Below are positions 24,301 to 33,772 of a stretch of 64,000 nucleotides of DNA, one piece after another; positions within the stretch are counted from its first letter, which is position 1, and each line of letters begins with the position of its first letter. The notes under the pieces were generated by a model, which was given only the letters and a program-made list of their open reading frames with translations, did not search any database and was not told where the DNA came from. Both the position numbers and the translations under genes were made by a program. The stretch is from Durusdinium trenchii (Eukaryota; Sar; Dinophyceae; Suessiales; Symbiodiniaceae). The stretch is from contig CAXAMN010000002.1 of NCBI GenBank assembly GCA_963970005.1, positions 2,650,335-2,714,334 on the forward strand. The letters are read 5' to 3'.

Positions 24301-27300
24301 ATCGACATTTAAAAGTAGTTCAAAAACTAATTCATTAAATCTTGAAAGAAGTTTTTATAGTTTTATTGCACAGGAGAAAGTTTAGATAAGTTTAGTTTAT
24401 CATTGCAACAGTTTACAGGAAGTTCATTATTGTACAGGAGAAAGTCCGGTTTATTGTCACCTAAGAAACAGTTGAAATTGAAAGGACATTGTTTCTTGAC
24501 CGTAGTTTATACTTGTAATTATGTTTGTATATCATTGGCACTCGCAAGGGGCACCCTTTGCCATTTTTTTTGAAGCTGATGTAAAAAGAATTTGACAAAA
24601 GGTACTCTAAATTACTAATCAAATTAAACTATAATTGGTTAAATAGTGGTTGAAGATTTGACAGAAAGAGGGTTTCTGTTGTACAGGAGAAAGTTCGGTT
24701 TGAGCAGGTTGATGATTGTATAGAAGTGGTACTTTTAAGCTTTTGATAAAAGATCTTGTAAGGGGTACTTTTGCCAAGACTTTTAGACTTTTTTTCATAA
24801 AGAGTTTGATGGTTTTGAGCTAGGTTTAAACTTGGATGTTGCTTAGGTTAGTTTAAGCTCTTTCCAGATACTATTTTGTCTAAAAAGAGGTTTAAAGTAG
24901 GTCTGTTATTGTAGAGGAGCAAGTCCAGTTCATTATTGATGCATACTAAATACGCCACATAAGCTCAAACATGTTTTTTAAGGGCAGAACGTGTAGTCTA
25001 GTATTGCAACCTACTAGAAAAGCGGGTTATTGTTGTAGGGGAGTAAGTCAAGTTGACAATTGTATTGATCATATTTCTTTAATTGACGCACCCTCTATTG
25101 TAACCTTCGTTTATGAGTTAATTAGCATTGCATGGTTTCGGTAGACAGAAGATGTTTGGAACTGACTCGTGTTTTACTATTGCGATGTGAACATTACATT
25201 TTCCCCAAACACTGTGGACACACTATGGGTTCTTACAGTAGTAGTTAAGCACCGGTGTGTCTAATCAAGGTGTTGTACTGGGCGTTTGGCCAATTCGCTG
25301 CTAGTTACAGAACAGCCTCTCAAAATATTTTGACCGCGCAGGCTCGCAAAATCTGGTTGGCTGGAGCGGGTGCTTGTCGCGACTGCGCTCTCGTTGTGGT
25401 GCCGTGCGCATTTTCGGACATGGTGGTCACTTTTGGTGGCAGGCGCAAGGGAAACCTCGTGTTTTGGTGGTCCAAAGTCGAACTTTCGTGACAGGTGCAA
25501 GGGATCGGAGCGGTTGTGCTTCGGGCTGCAGATTTCGTGGCAGGCGCAGTACTTTGGACACGGTGGTGGTCTTCGACGTGACTTTTGGACATGTGGCTCG
25601 TTTGCAGGCTTCGAGGCAGGCGCAGCACTTTGTGAGCCTCAAAGTGCGGATTTCGTAGCACACGCAGCACTTGGTGAACCTCGATCTTGGTGACCTCGAT
25701 GTGCAGATTTCGTGGCAGGCGCAGCACTTTGCGCTTCCCTCCCTCCTCACTCACGCTCGCACTCACTCTCACACTACTCTGACTCTCCCTCTCACTCTCA
25801 CTCAATGTGACACTCTCGCTCACGCTGGCTCACCTCTAGACCTCACACACACTGTTTGGGGTCTCTACTAAAGGATGAACGATTGGTTGTGTTCAGCTTG
25901 CCCGGCTTGTCCGGAGTTGCCCGCAACCCAGGCCTACCCATGTTCCATCTTGTTGGGGGTTGGGGGGGAAGCGTAGGAAAATTTGTGTGCTGAGCATGAC
26001 ATCGGGGCATTTTCATGATTGTTTGATGCCTGCCGCAGGTGAAAAACCTCTTTGCGACCATGGACCAGAGTGGCGATGGTGTCATCAACTTTGAGGAATT
26101 TTCAAAGCTGGTTCAATCACCAATGCTCCAGTTCCTTTTGAGCCAGCACCTTGCCGAATCCGTCTTTGCTTCGTCCCCTCTGTCCTCCTTTCTCCCTTGA
26201 TGATTGGGTCATAGCTGGGAACATCTCGTTTGGTTTTGGCATGAATGTTGTCGCCTCTCTGTAGGGGGGCTGCGCGTTGCTTTGCGCATGTTGAATGGAA
26301 TCAGTTATATAACTACCAATTTGTTGGTTGTCGTTTTGCATTTAGAAGTGACCTTAAGTAATTCTGAGCCGTTCTACTCTAGAGTCTTAAAAGCTGGTTG
26401 TAGGGTTGTCAAGGTCACTTTGATCTTCGATGTTTGAACTTCCTTGCTGTACCCCTTTTGTTTGGTTCAGACCGACTGCAACCCAGTAGGTCACCTTCGA
26501 ACACTTCAAGTGTACGTACTGTAACTTTTCTCACTACCACAGCGTGGCTAGAATTCTGGAGCCTTTCGGGTTAATCTACTACGAACCCGTGTCGTCCGAG
26601 AGTGAACATGAATGTGATTGTTGCACAGGTTTCTGAATTTCCTTGGCAATGGTCAGTGGTGTGTTATCGTGAGAATCTCATAACAAGTGAGAATGTTTGT
26701 GTGCTCCGCGCTTGCTGAAGCTGGCACAAGTCTTGCAGGAGGTCAACTTTGGGGAAGTTGAGTAAAGTTTGCTAGAGAAGGACGAGAAAGTAGTGACTGG
26801 AAGCACGGACGTTTTGTAATTGTATTCCTTGCTGTTGTACTCGTACACGTTGTCCCTCTCAGACCGTTTCTGCAGTAGGCAGCGATCCTGGGGCCATTGT
26901 AATGGTCCATATTAGGAATTTCGGAGATCACCGGTCATACTACAAATTATTACATATGTATATTCAGTGGGAGTGTACCCCTTATGCTGTAGATATATAT
27001 ATATATATATATTTATGCATTTCCTGGAGACTCTCATGTGTTTCATGTCCTTGCTCTAGCGCAAGCAACCAGAGTATGTACAACCACGCTATGACGGTGT
27101 CGTCGCAAGAACGCTCACCCAACCATTGATGCTCGGCAGTGGACTTAGGCGGTTCTGGACTACCCTATCCCAGCGGCACTTTTGTTGAAACTCGCTAGGG
27201 GCTAGCGGATAGCATGATATCAATACATGTCATTAGCCAAACGTGCCATTTTGGTTCAAGCAGTGAAGATAATAGTTACCTGGGATAGTCGCCAAAAAGA

Positions 27301-28884
27301 TAGAGAAGTTGAGACATAGGATCGATATGCAAAACTCCCCAAAGCAGGTAGAAAATCTGATGCAACATTCTCAAGCGCGGCACAGTTACGGCGCTCATTT
27401 TTGAAACCACCGCCTTGAATTCCGGAGCATCCCCCAAGAGCCTCAACGACTTGGAAGCAGGATTCGTTTTGCGTAGGTCTTATCAAGACCCCCAAAAAAA
27501 AGGCCCAGGTAGCACTTTGCAGATGTACCGTTTCATGCTTCTCCTCACTGCAGCCATCAAGACCTGGGGTCAATGGCGGTGCGCTTTTCATGTTCTAAAA
27601 GAAGGTCGGTTTAAAAGATGAGGCCGAAGCCTGAAGCAGTCCGCATCCCATCATCAGGCCATCAGGCCGCTGTCAGCCTCTTCCTAGCCTCGTCCTTCGG
27701 ATCCAGCTTGTCTTCCTGATCCTTCCGGTCCTTCTAGTCCTTCTTGGAACGTCGGCGCGGCTGTTTTGGATTCTTGCCGGGGGTAAAAGTTTTAGATCCA
27801 CCCCCTTGACCGGCGGTGGCCAGAGGAGCGATCAAGGAGGGCGAAACTTTAAGATCCACTTTTGAACCGCCTATCTTGCCCTTGAAAGAGATGAAGGAAA
27901 CACCCACAATCCATACCCTTTAGTTGCTTCGAGACACAAGGGGTGGATTCCTAAAGTGGGTGAAATTTTAGAACCTCCCCACTTAGCCGGTGGCGATCGC
28001 AGGAGCGACCAAGGGGGATTGAAACTTCTGCTTCACTTATGAGCTGGTCATGGGGGTTTCTAGATCAAACCTCTGCTGTCATTGCAGCACGAATGTCCGA
28101 TCCAATCCGGGTTCCACGTTTCTCGCGGTCCTGCCCTAACAAAGCCACCACTGGCCAGGCGCCGGCGGCAAGCGGGCGGGTGACTGCAAAAATGCTAGAA
28201 CACATCGCCATCACAGGGTTGAAACTGTAAGTTGACGTAGATTGAAGTTTCTCCTTGTTCTTAGTCTTCAGTGTCTCCAGCTCACGGTGCTACTGACTTG
28301 ACGTCGCACAGGTTTTGATTGAAGTGCTGATTACGATGTCATTTGACAAGTTCTGGGTGATTGCTTCTGGCAACGAACTGCGCAGCAAAAGTCCAGTGAG
28401 ATGAGTACGTATGGCGCTTACAAAAATAGGTGTTGGGTTCGGGGAGACTTGGGGGCCCTTCTTTTGGTGCACCATCGAACACATGATTCACGTTTGGAAG
28501 TGCAGTCAGTGAGTAAACCCACAAAGGGTTGCAGTTGGCTTTTGGAAAGATTTCGCATTGCAAGGTTGGATTTGGAATACCATGATTTGCTCAGCCTCTT
28601 TGAGTTTCTAGACAACGGTGATGGCGAGATCACCCTCACGGAGCGGCAGGGTTGCAAAAACCGCGCACGATGGCAACGAGATACGGTTTCTAGAATTGAC
28701 GTCAACGAGTGGATGTTGATGAGTTTTGCGTGCGCGGCTGAAATCCACAAATGTTTGGTTGGTTTGTCGTTGCCAACTAACCGACCTCATGCAGGAGTTT
28801 TTGGATGGCGCTGCAAAACTCAGAGGGGGAGCAAAGGCTTTGGACATTTGGCGCATGGAAACCAAGATTGAGGCAACCTGGTGA
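21279..28884 (+). CDS. voltage-gated cation channel with C-terminal EF-hands (multi-exon)
   Basis: Plus-strand exons join in frame as: 21279-21376 (S3), 21689-21806 (S4), 21888-21931 (S4-S5 linker), 22068-22193 (S5), 22426-22465 (pore), 22839-22927 and 23265-23288 and 23660-23702 (S6), 24044-24109 (linker), 26039-about 26140 (EF-hand 1), 28565-28640 (EF-hand 2) and 28795-28884 (C-terminus, TGA). The product would be a plasma- or endomembrane channel passing cations on depolarisation, with Ca2+ feedback through the EF-hands. One six-helix domain is visible, which fits a single-domain eukaryotic channel, but earlier domains upstream cannot be excluded. Of ten introns placed, three start GT, three GC and four GA; eight acceptors are AG followed by G. 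A short segment between EF-hand 1 and 28565 may still be missing. Ion selectivity cannot be read safely. Confidence 0.85.
21472..21660 (+). repeat. minisatellite family 2 array inside channel intron
   Basis: Units GACGCTACTAGGGGCTCCTGG and CATCGCTACTAGGAGCAAG repeat on both sides of a 10-base N gap. The array fills most of the intron between the S3 and S4 exons and ends about 28 bases before the S4 acceptor. Confidence 0.9.
21582..21591. other. assembly gap (10 N)
   Basis: Ten ambiguous bases inside the family-2 minisatellite. The number ten is likely a placeholder, so the true array length is unknown. Confidence 0.95.
21689..21931 (+). CDS. channel exons: S4 voltage sensor and S4-S5 linker
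   Basis: Exon 21689-21806 encodes LLRLFRLLRIGKLARAIRMV, with basic residues every third position as in a voltage-sensing S4, then AMNSVWLDILSMMPRVKRA. It ends in a canonical GTAAGA donor. After an 81-base intron (21807-21887), exon 21888-21931 encodes SLQILTRCLVSSTT, the S4-S5 linker, and ends in a GC donor (ATGCAACTT). The short intron is close to the lower limit of the others in this gene. Confidence 0.85.
22068..22465 (+). CDS. channel exons: S5 helix and pore region
   Basis: Exon 22068-22193 encodes LFWTFLLLTFFQCVAGLVAA (S5) and a charged turret. It ends in TTCAG before a GC donor. Exon 22426-22465, after a TGCAG acceptor, encodes YYGTFTRTFLSMF, the pore helix, and ends before GAAACT. 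The split codon AG+G restores the Arg before YYGTF. The pore helix F-T-R-T-F-L-S-M-F-E resembles the P-loop of voltage-gated Na/Ca-type channels, but the residues that set selectivity cannot be assigned safely. Confidence 0.85.
22839..23702 (+). CDS. channel exons: post-pore loop and S6, including a 24-nt micro-exon
   Basis: Exon 22839-22927 encodes EILFANWSPPCRVLVDNISE then WFSVFFLIY. Micro-exon 23265-23288 (24 nt) supplies CLIGFAV plus part of a codon. Exon 23660-23702 gives NVVNAVFVQQTMKI. Joined, they form the S6 helix with its conserved Asn residues and the following FVQQTMK. The phases agree: AG+G at the first junction and CT+G at the second. Skipping the micro-exon would remove eight residues from the gate-forming helix without changing the frame. 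Confidence 0.8.
24044..24109 (+). CDS. channel exon: charged helical linker
   Basis: Encodes ATSDEELAFKQKERELASYT and then RK, a charged helix joining S6 to EF-hand 1 in this channel class. It ends in AAG before a GC donor (GCCCGA). The next exon begins VKNLF 1.9 kb downstream. Confidence 0.75.
24370..25055 (+). repeat. spaced degenerate motif array (GGAGAAAGTCCGGTT type)
   Basis: Related strings occur near 24370 (CAGGAGAAAGTTTAG), 24436 (CAGGAGAAAGTCCGG), 24682 (CAGGAGAAAGTTCGG), 24913 (AGAGGAGCAAGTCCAG) and 25037 (GGGGAGTAAGTCAAG), usually preceded by TTATTGTA or similar. The spacing is irregular (66-246 bp), so this may be a decayed longer repeat. Confidence 0.5.
25430..25845 (+). repeat. 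degenerate minisatellite plus pyrimidine-rich tract
   Basis: CGTGGCAGGCGCAGCACTTTG and variants recur at about 25435, 25487, 25532, 25607 and 25710. The following 100 bases are strongly C/T-rich with CTCACTCTCAC repeats, a marked strand asymmetry. Confidence 0.6.
26039..26140 (+). CDS. channel exon: EF-hand 1
   Basis: After a CCGCAG acceptor it encodes VKNLFATMDQSGDGVINFEE then FSKLVQSPMLQF. The loop D-Q-S-G-D-G-V-I-N-F-E-E has the EF-hand pattern (D1, S3, D5, V7, N9, E12), so Ca2+ binding is likely. The 3' end is uncertain because no clear donor fits the next located exon. Confidence 0.8.
27241..27260 (+). repeat. relic spliced-leader-like sequence
   Basis: ACGTGCCATTTTGGTTCAAG differs from the last 20-21 bases of the dinoflagellate leader by one missing base and two substitutions. 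It is followed by CAGTG and not by a donor, so it could be a leader from a trans-spliced mRNA copied back into the genome. It sits inside a channel intron. At this length chance similarity is possible. Confidence 0.35.
27782..28040 (+). repeat. diverged direct duplication, about 75 bp, two copies
   Basis: 27782-27862 (GGTAAAAGTTTTAGATCCACC ... CGATCAAGGAGGGCGAAACTT) and 27960-28030 (GGTGAAATTTTAGAACCTCC ... GAGCGACCAAGGGGGATTGAAACTT) are clearly related along their length with many substitutions. Confidence 0.65.
28565..28884 (+). CDS. channel exons: EF-hand 2 and C-terminus
   Basis: Exon 28565-28640 encodes LDLEYHDLLSLFEFLDNGDG and then EITLT, the start of a second EF-hand with loop D-N-G-D-G-E-I-T-L-T-E. 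It ends before a GA donor (GAGCGG). Exon 28795-28884, after a TGCAG acceptor, begins with the replacing GAG and gives EFLDGAAKLRGGAKALDIWR plus nine residues to a TGA. The motif FLDGAxxLRGGAKALD is typical of the end of EF-hand-bearing dinoflagellate channels. This loop is one residue shorter than a canonical 12-residue loop by my count, so Ca2+ affinity may be altered. Confidence 0.8.
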
Positions 28885-30200
28885 TTGATGAGCTAATGCA
28901 GCCTGACGAAGCTCCAGCGAACAACGTAATGTTGCGACAATAAATGCACGCGTCAAAAAACTAAGGGTTGCTGCGGTCATTCCATCGGACGCGTTTGTGT
29001 CTCAAACGCAGACCGCGTGTGACGATATGTTGGATACATTTTACATATGGGGAAACATGCCTCCAAACAGTTTTTGACAATCAACGAGGATCGTGAAACT
29101 GAAACGTGTAAAACACAATTATATTTATATATGAATATTTAATACGTACAAGCGCGGCCAAACACATGGAAGGGAAGGGATCAAAACGCCAAAACAACAC
29201 GAAATTGGAGGCCATTCCAGCAGCCATTTGTCAATTGTCATATGCATTTGTCCTGCTGGATTGGCCATTCGACCCCCGGCTCTACTTTCTTTGGAAATTC
29301 CATCACAATGGGATGTTTTTGTTGCCCTGCCTTACGTCCATTCCACTCGTTTCAACGTGGATGTAATGTATTCCTCATACCTTATCGCCTATCACTTGTT
29401 GTCAAACGGTTTGCGACCTGACCCGTGGCATTACAGGACCGCATGTGTTTCACATCATTATGTGTTTCTCGCTACCTGGCAGACTGCTCATTAGGGACAT
29501 GTGTGGCGTATGGTTTGACGCAATGCCATTTTCCAGGAACATCAATATGATTGAACCGAATGTTCCTTTGTAAGAGTTGTACTCAACATGCTCTCAAATA
29601 TATAATATAGTACTAATATAGTTATATATATAAACAGCATATAAAACCTAAAAATGTCTCTACACTGTTCTCGAATGTGTAGTCTGGGCATCTGTGGGCT
29701 GGACCCATGTCCGCCTTGTGTTGTTTCATATCCGCGTTGACTCTGCTTGTCATTGTGCCTCCGTGATTGGCAATAAGTTTCACCATGGAAACTTTTGTAA
29801 GAGGTCTTGGATGGATGGGCGACGTGTCCGATTCGTGTGACTGTTATATACAAGTGTGAGAGTGTGACGGCTGATTTCACAGCGTTTTGCGTTATCACCT
29901 TGTGTCGCCATCACATGTGGCGTTCGCAGGGTGGCTTCGACGTGTTGAATGTCGCTGTGCTGATTTGTTAGTGACAAGTCTGAGGTCAATTCGCGCCTTG
30001 AGGGCTCAACAATTTGTCGAAAGCGTTCCAACAGTGTGTTTGCCTGGCAGGTGCTACTGTAGGAATCGTGAGGTTGCAACATTTGTCAGGTGAGTGTCGT
30101 TACGGCATTTGGTTTGGCATGTCAGCGGCTGCTCTTTCGAGAGGGGCTTGGGTTGTGAAACTTCTTGGCTGTGCTCGCTCTTATGAAGCTTCCTAGCTTC
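28885..30200. other. no gene recognised
   Basis: AT-rich patches (29110-29150 and 29590-29650) and short open frames only. The frame 29166-29366 looks hydrophobic but has no recognisable domain. Confidence 0.4.
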
Positions 30201-30214
30201 ACTTTGCTTTTGGA

Positions 30215-30790
30215 GGGCAAAGGAGTGTCCTATACAAGAGTGCCCTGCAGGAGTTTCCGGCAAGAGTGTCCTACAAGAGCGCGACACAAGACTGTCCCCG
30301 CAAGAGTTTCCCGCAAGAGTGTCCTACAAGACTGCACCACAGCAGTCCCCGAACAGAGTGCCCTACAACAGTGTCCCACAAGAATGTCCAACAAATGCCT
30401 TACAAGAATGCGCCAAGAGCCGCAAGAGTGCCCTACAAGAGTGTCCTACAACAGCGTCTCACGACAGTGTCCTACACAAGATCCACAAGAGTGTCCCACA
30501 CAATGTCCGACAAGAGCGTCAACAATGTCCCGCAAGAATGTCCCAGAACAGTGGTCCACAAGACTGTCCCACAAAAGTGTGTCCTAGAAGAATGCCGTTT
30601 ACAGGAGTGTCCAGCAAGAGTGTCGCACGCGAGTGTTTGACATGTGTACGGCACCAGCGTGTCCAGTCGGAGGAGTGTCGCACAAGAGTTTCAGGCATAA
30701 GTCATAAGTGTGACACGAGCGTGTTCTACAAGCGTGTCCTAGAGTGTCACCCCAGAATGCCCTGCTTCAAGAGTGTGAAAAAACTTCAAA
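30215..30790 (+). repeat. degenerate short tandem repeat, CAAGAGTGTCCTA type
   Basis: About 40 diverged copies of a roughly 13-bp unit (CAAGAGTGTCCTA, CAAGAATGTCCCA, CAACAGTGTCCCA and similar), with 14-15-bp variants. Because the unit length is not a multiple of three and lacks stops in any phase, all three plus frames stay open for over 100 codons and give near-identical repetitive peptides (ECPTRVSYKSV). These are repeat artefacts unless expressed. Confidence 0.85.
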
Positions 30791-31285
30791 CATCTTCAAA
30801 CAATGTTTTGCTACTTGTATTTGCGTAGACGGTGTTTGCATTCGGGTTCGGGGGGGTTCTATCAGGTCTTCTCTTGTAGAAAATCAATGAAAATCATTTC
30901 ATATTACCATACGTTACATTGGACTTTATGTTGCAAGGGTTGCAGGCAGAATCAAGTGTGCAAGTTTTTGAATGTTGCACTATTTACTGAGTTTTGTCAA
31001 TGTTGTTTCAGGTGACTATTGTTGCGATGTCTGTTGCAGTCAATGTGTTGCTGAGCTGTGTCCGGTTTTTGCAAGGTGTGTGTTGTCGTGCAACCGCGCC
31101 TCAAACAAGCGTCAGGTGTTGTTCGTCGAAGTGCTATCAGCACTGAGAGGGAACGTTGATGTGCAAGAGGCGGGCCTATCTAAACAAGACCTTGTTACAA
31201 CTGTATTCAGCAATGTTTGCTATTCAGTTTGTCGTTCCATGAAGTTCGGTGCGTTCGTTGCAAATGTTGACAAACCATGGTAGTT
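30791..31285 (+). other. coding-like open frame, unknown
   Basis: The plus frame 30972-31283 is open for 103 codons. Its Cys-rich first half and the segment VLFVEVLSALRGNVDVQEAG look protein-like, but no family is recognised and it may be chance. GTGTTTGCATTCGGGTTCG at 30832-30850 repeats 20698-20716. Confidence 0.2.
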
Positions 31286-32077
31286 TTAAGTCGATTGCTC
31301 ATGTGTCCAATGTCCCACCGTTTGACCAAGCATTTGTTGTTTCATCCAATTGTCGTGATCTACAGCAACCTGACCCTCATGGCTAGCTACCGGACCCTCA
31401 TGGACCCTGCATGCGTGACCGTCTCTTGCCGCACCGACCACGGAGGCCTTTGAAGAACAGGGTTTCCGGCATGTGACCTTCTCCACAGGCAACAAGCGCT
31501 TGACAACGGTGCAGCAGAGCAGCTCCAAAGAGCTTGCGCTCGACTGAAGGACCCAATGCAATCAGGACGGCTTTAAGAGCAGTCCGCCCTGGGTCTGGGA
31601 AGACCTAAACGATTTTTTTTCTCGTATGGCTGGCATGTGTAAGATAGGCGACCACTGGACAGACAGCACGCGTGTATCAATGATGTGCAGCTCTCGTTTG
31701 TTGTAAAAGCAATAGCTAGTGCTTAGTGTTGACCACCAGAGCCAGATGACCCTAAAGCCAGAAGAGGTAACTGGGCTTCTCATAAGAGACTTTGCAAACA
31801 CCATGATGCCGTCAGCCGTCTTGTTGAAGAGCCAGTTTGGACAAGTCCAGCACTGACAGTCACCAAAGGTCACCAAAACCATGTGGTTGGTCAAAAGGCT
31901 CGTTAACTTCGCGCTTGTGAACTCAATTAGCTTAGCACTACACATAATACCGGTTTCCGGCAAGTGTAACTGAAAAGAAAGAGCGTTGAAAATTGAAAGC
32001 GTACTGTTCAGGCAATGCAGTCCTGGCATGTGTGGGTGGTGCTTCTCTTGCTCTCTTGGTGCTTTGCTGATTTGCAT
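31286..32077 (-). CDS. long minus-strand open stretch with one in-frame stop, unknown
   Basis: Two minus frames, 31562-32077 (171 codons) and 31286-31561 (91 codons), are in the same frame and separated only by a single stop at 31562-31564. Together they would be about 264 codons. No domain is recognised. It may be a decayed retrogene-like copy or a chance run. The length of the joined stretch is the only argument for it being real. Confidence 0.2.
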
Positions 32078-33656
32078 TGCACCGATTTGAGCCAGCCAAA
32101 AAGGTGACGAAGAACGAGTCCTGCTGTCAAGCCTCGACCAGAATTGTCAGAGTGCTGTCGCTGGACCGTCTTTTTTCAAAGTCTTTAATCCAATCCTGCC
32201 CCAAGGGCAGTTGAGGAAGGCTTAAGCTCATGTGGTGGTCCTGGCAAAACTATGATGCAAAGATGCAGAACTGCTTCGGTAGAATTTTCCAGATACTTCT
32301 CGCCTGTGTCACATGAGTTATAACATATTCTTAAATGCATTGACATGTTCAAAAAAGCAAAATAATCATTTCGCGAGGGACCAATTTGCCTGAGTGCAGC
32401 ATAGCCGGGGCTGTTGGAAAAGTGGAATGGAAAGATCCTGATCTACCAAAATCAAAATCGGTGTTTATGTCAAACTTGCATATATTTGCACGATCTTGGT
32501 TACATTCCCCTATGCAAGTGACAAGAGGCCAACAAGAGTTCTGTTTCCACATAAGACTTGTGTTCCGTGCCTTTCCCATGATTGAAGTGCGCGGTCATCA
32601 GCACATCTCTTGAAGATGATCGGAACATATTAGACTTGCAGATTTCGGAAATGGAATCGGAACACCATCCAGAGCGTGCTAAGCAACATCAGGTCGCTCC
32701 TCCATTGGCAGCTGCGATTCTAGCTTTGAGGCGCTTGATGCGACATCGAGTAGCCCAGCAGGTGAAACCATCGGTTGGGCATAGGTTTCAACAAGACAAA
32801 GTTTGGGGTACACCAAGGGGGAGAGCCGCTGCTCCGACCAGAGTGACCGGAGCCGCAAGAGTCGCAGGGGACAGAGGAGCCATTTAGTGCTGCGAGCTCG
32901 TGGTGCTTTCAAGGGCTATGAGACCAAGCGTGGGGCTCTCAGCTGCAATGACAGCCCGTCTACAGGTGTCCACCACACCATCCAGCGTAGCACAGCTGCA
33001 GGTTGACCCCTGGCTGCTTCGGCTGGACATAATGACCCAAGGATACCCAATGTAAATCCAATATTGATTAAAGTATATATCTGAAGTGAACACAATGAGA
33101 AACTGACTATGGCATTTGCCTCCATAGGGGAGTTGTCGACATGGCATCCTTGCCATTTCCTTTGTTTTTTTTCCACTTCCTTCTTGCATTTATATATTGA
33201 TAATATCAGTTGCATATTAATATGACTATTTTGCATGATTTCGAGAAGTAGCGTTCATTTGGAGTATCATACTCCGCATGTCGCTGTCGCTCCTCGTGTT
33301 CTTGTGTCAGTCATTCAAGGTATTGATACGCAGCCGCCAGGGCCTGATTCCGAAAAGGTACCATTTCGTGAGGTCAGTGTACCGAAATGGACTCCGACCA
33401 GGTTGTGGCAGCAAACTAAGCAGCAATCCACTGAGCAATATGAGCCATGCAGAGCCAGCCTTAAGCAAAAGCTCGGGATATGTCAAGAGTTCTTTCCGAG
33501 GGGCATGGCACCTGAGACGGAGGTAGATGTACTTGCACTTTCTCAGGAGCATGTGACACTGTCAAAGGTGCAAGCCCAGCATGTGATGAATGGCACGAAC
33601 ACTTGCAAAGTGAATCATTGATTGCAAAAACGGAGATTTTTTCCTGAAAACGGAGC
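32078..33656. other. no confident gene
   Basis: Plus frames 32386-32613, 32582-32887 and 33235-33621 are open (75-128 codons). The last has protein-like composition (VPFREVSVPKWTPTRLWQQT) but no recognised family. Treat all as hypothetical. Confidence 0.3.
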
Positions 33657-33772
33657 TTCCCAAAGTCGGTGGCTGGTTTCCCCAAAGTCGGTGACAGATT
33701 TCCCCAAAGTCGGTGACAGATTTTCCCAAAGTCGGTGGCGGATTTCCCCGAAGTCGGTGACAGATTTCCTCA
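33657..33772 (+). repeat. 22-bp minisatellite, about 5 copies
   Basis: TTCCCCAAAGTCGGTGACAGAT repeats head-to-tail with small variants (GGTGGCTGGT, GGTGGCGGAT, CCCGAAGTC). Confidence 0.9.

Larger units (their letters stand above)
24110..26038 (+). other. 1.9-kb intron with two degenerate repeat arrays
   Basis: A GC-donor intron of the channel gene. The first part (24160-25100) is AT-rich with spaced copies of a CAGGAGAAAGTCCGG-like motif. The second (25430-25740) repeats GATTTCGTGGCAGGCGCAG, followed by a pyrimidine-rich CTCACTC tract (25741-25845). Open frames here, such as 25320-25823 minus, come from these repeats. Confidence 0.7.
26141..28564. other. channel intron(s) or missing-exon region
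   Basis: No further exon is certain. Present are a TA run (about 26992-27012), an SL-like relic (27241-27260) and a short direct duplication (27782-28040). The low-complexity stretch near 27690-27750 is rich in CCTTC. Confidence 0.5.

Noticed and set aside
25320-25823. 167-codon minus-strand ORF
   Set aside because: Arises from the GATTTCGTGGCAGGCGCAG minisatellite and the CTCACTC tract inside a channel intron.
30215-30790. CRISPR-like array
   Set aside because: Units are contiguous and highly degenerate with no unique spacers; the genome is eukaryotic.
30165-30828. Three overlapping plus-strand ORFs of 124-169 codons
   Set aside because: All are produced by the 13-bp degenerate repeat and carry the same repetitive peptide text.
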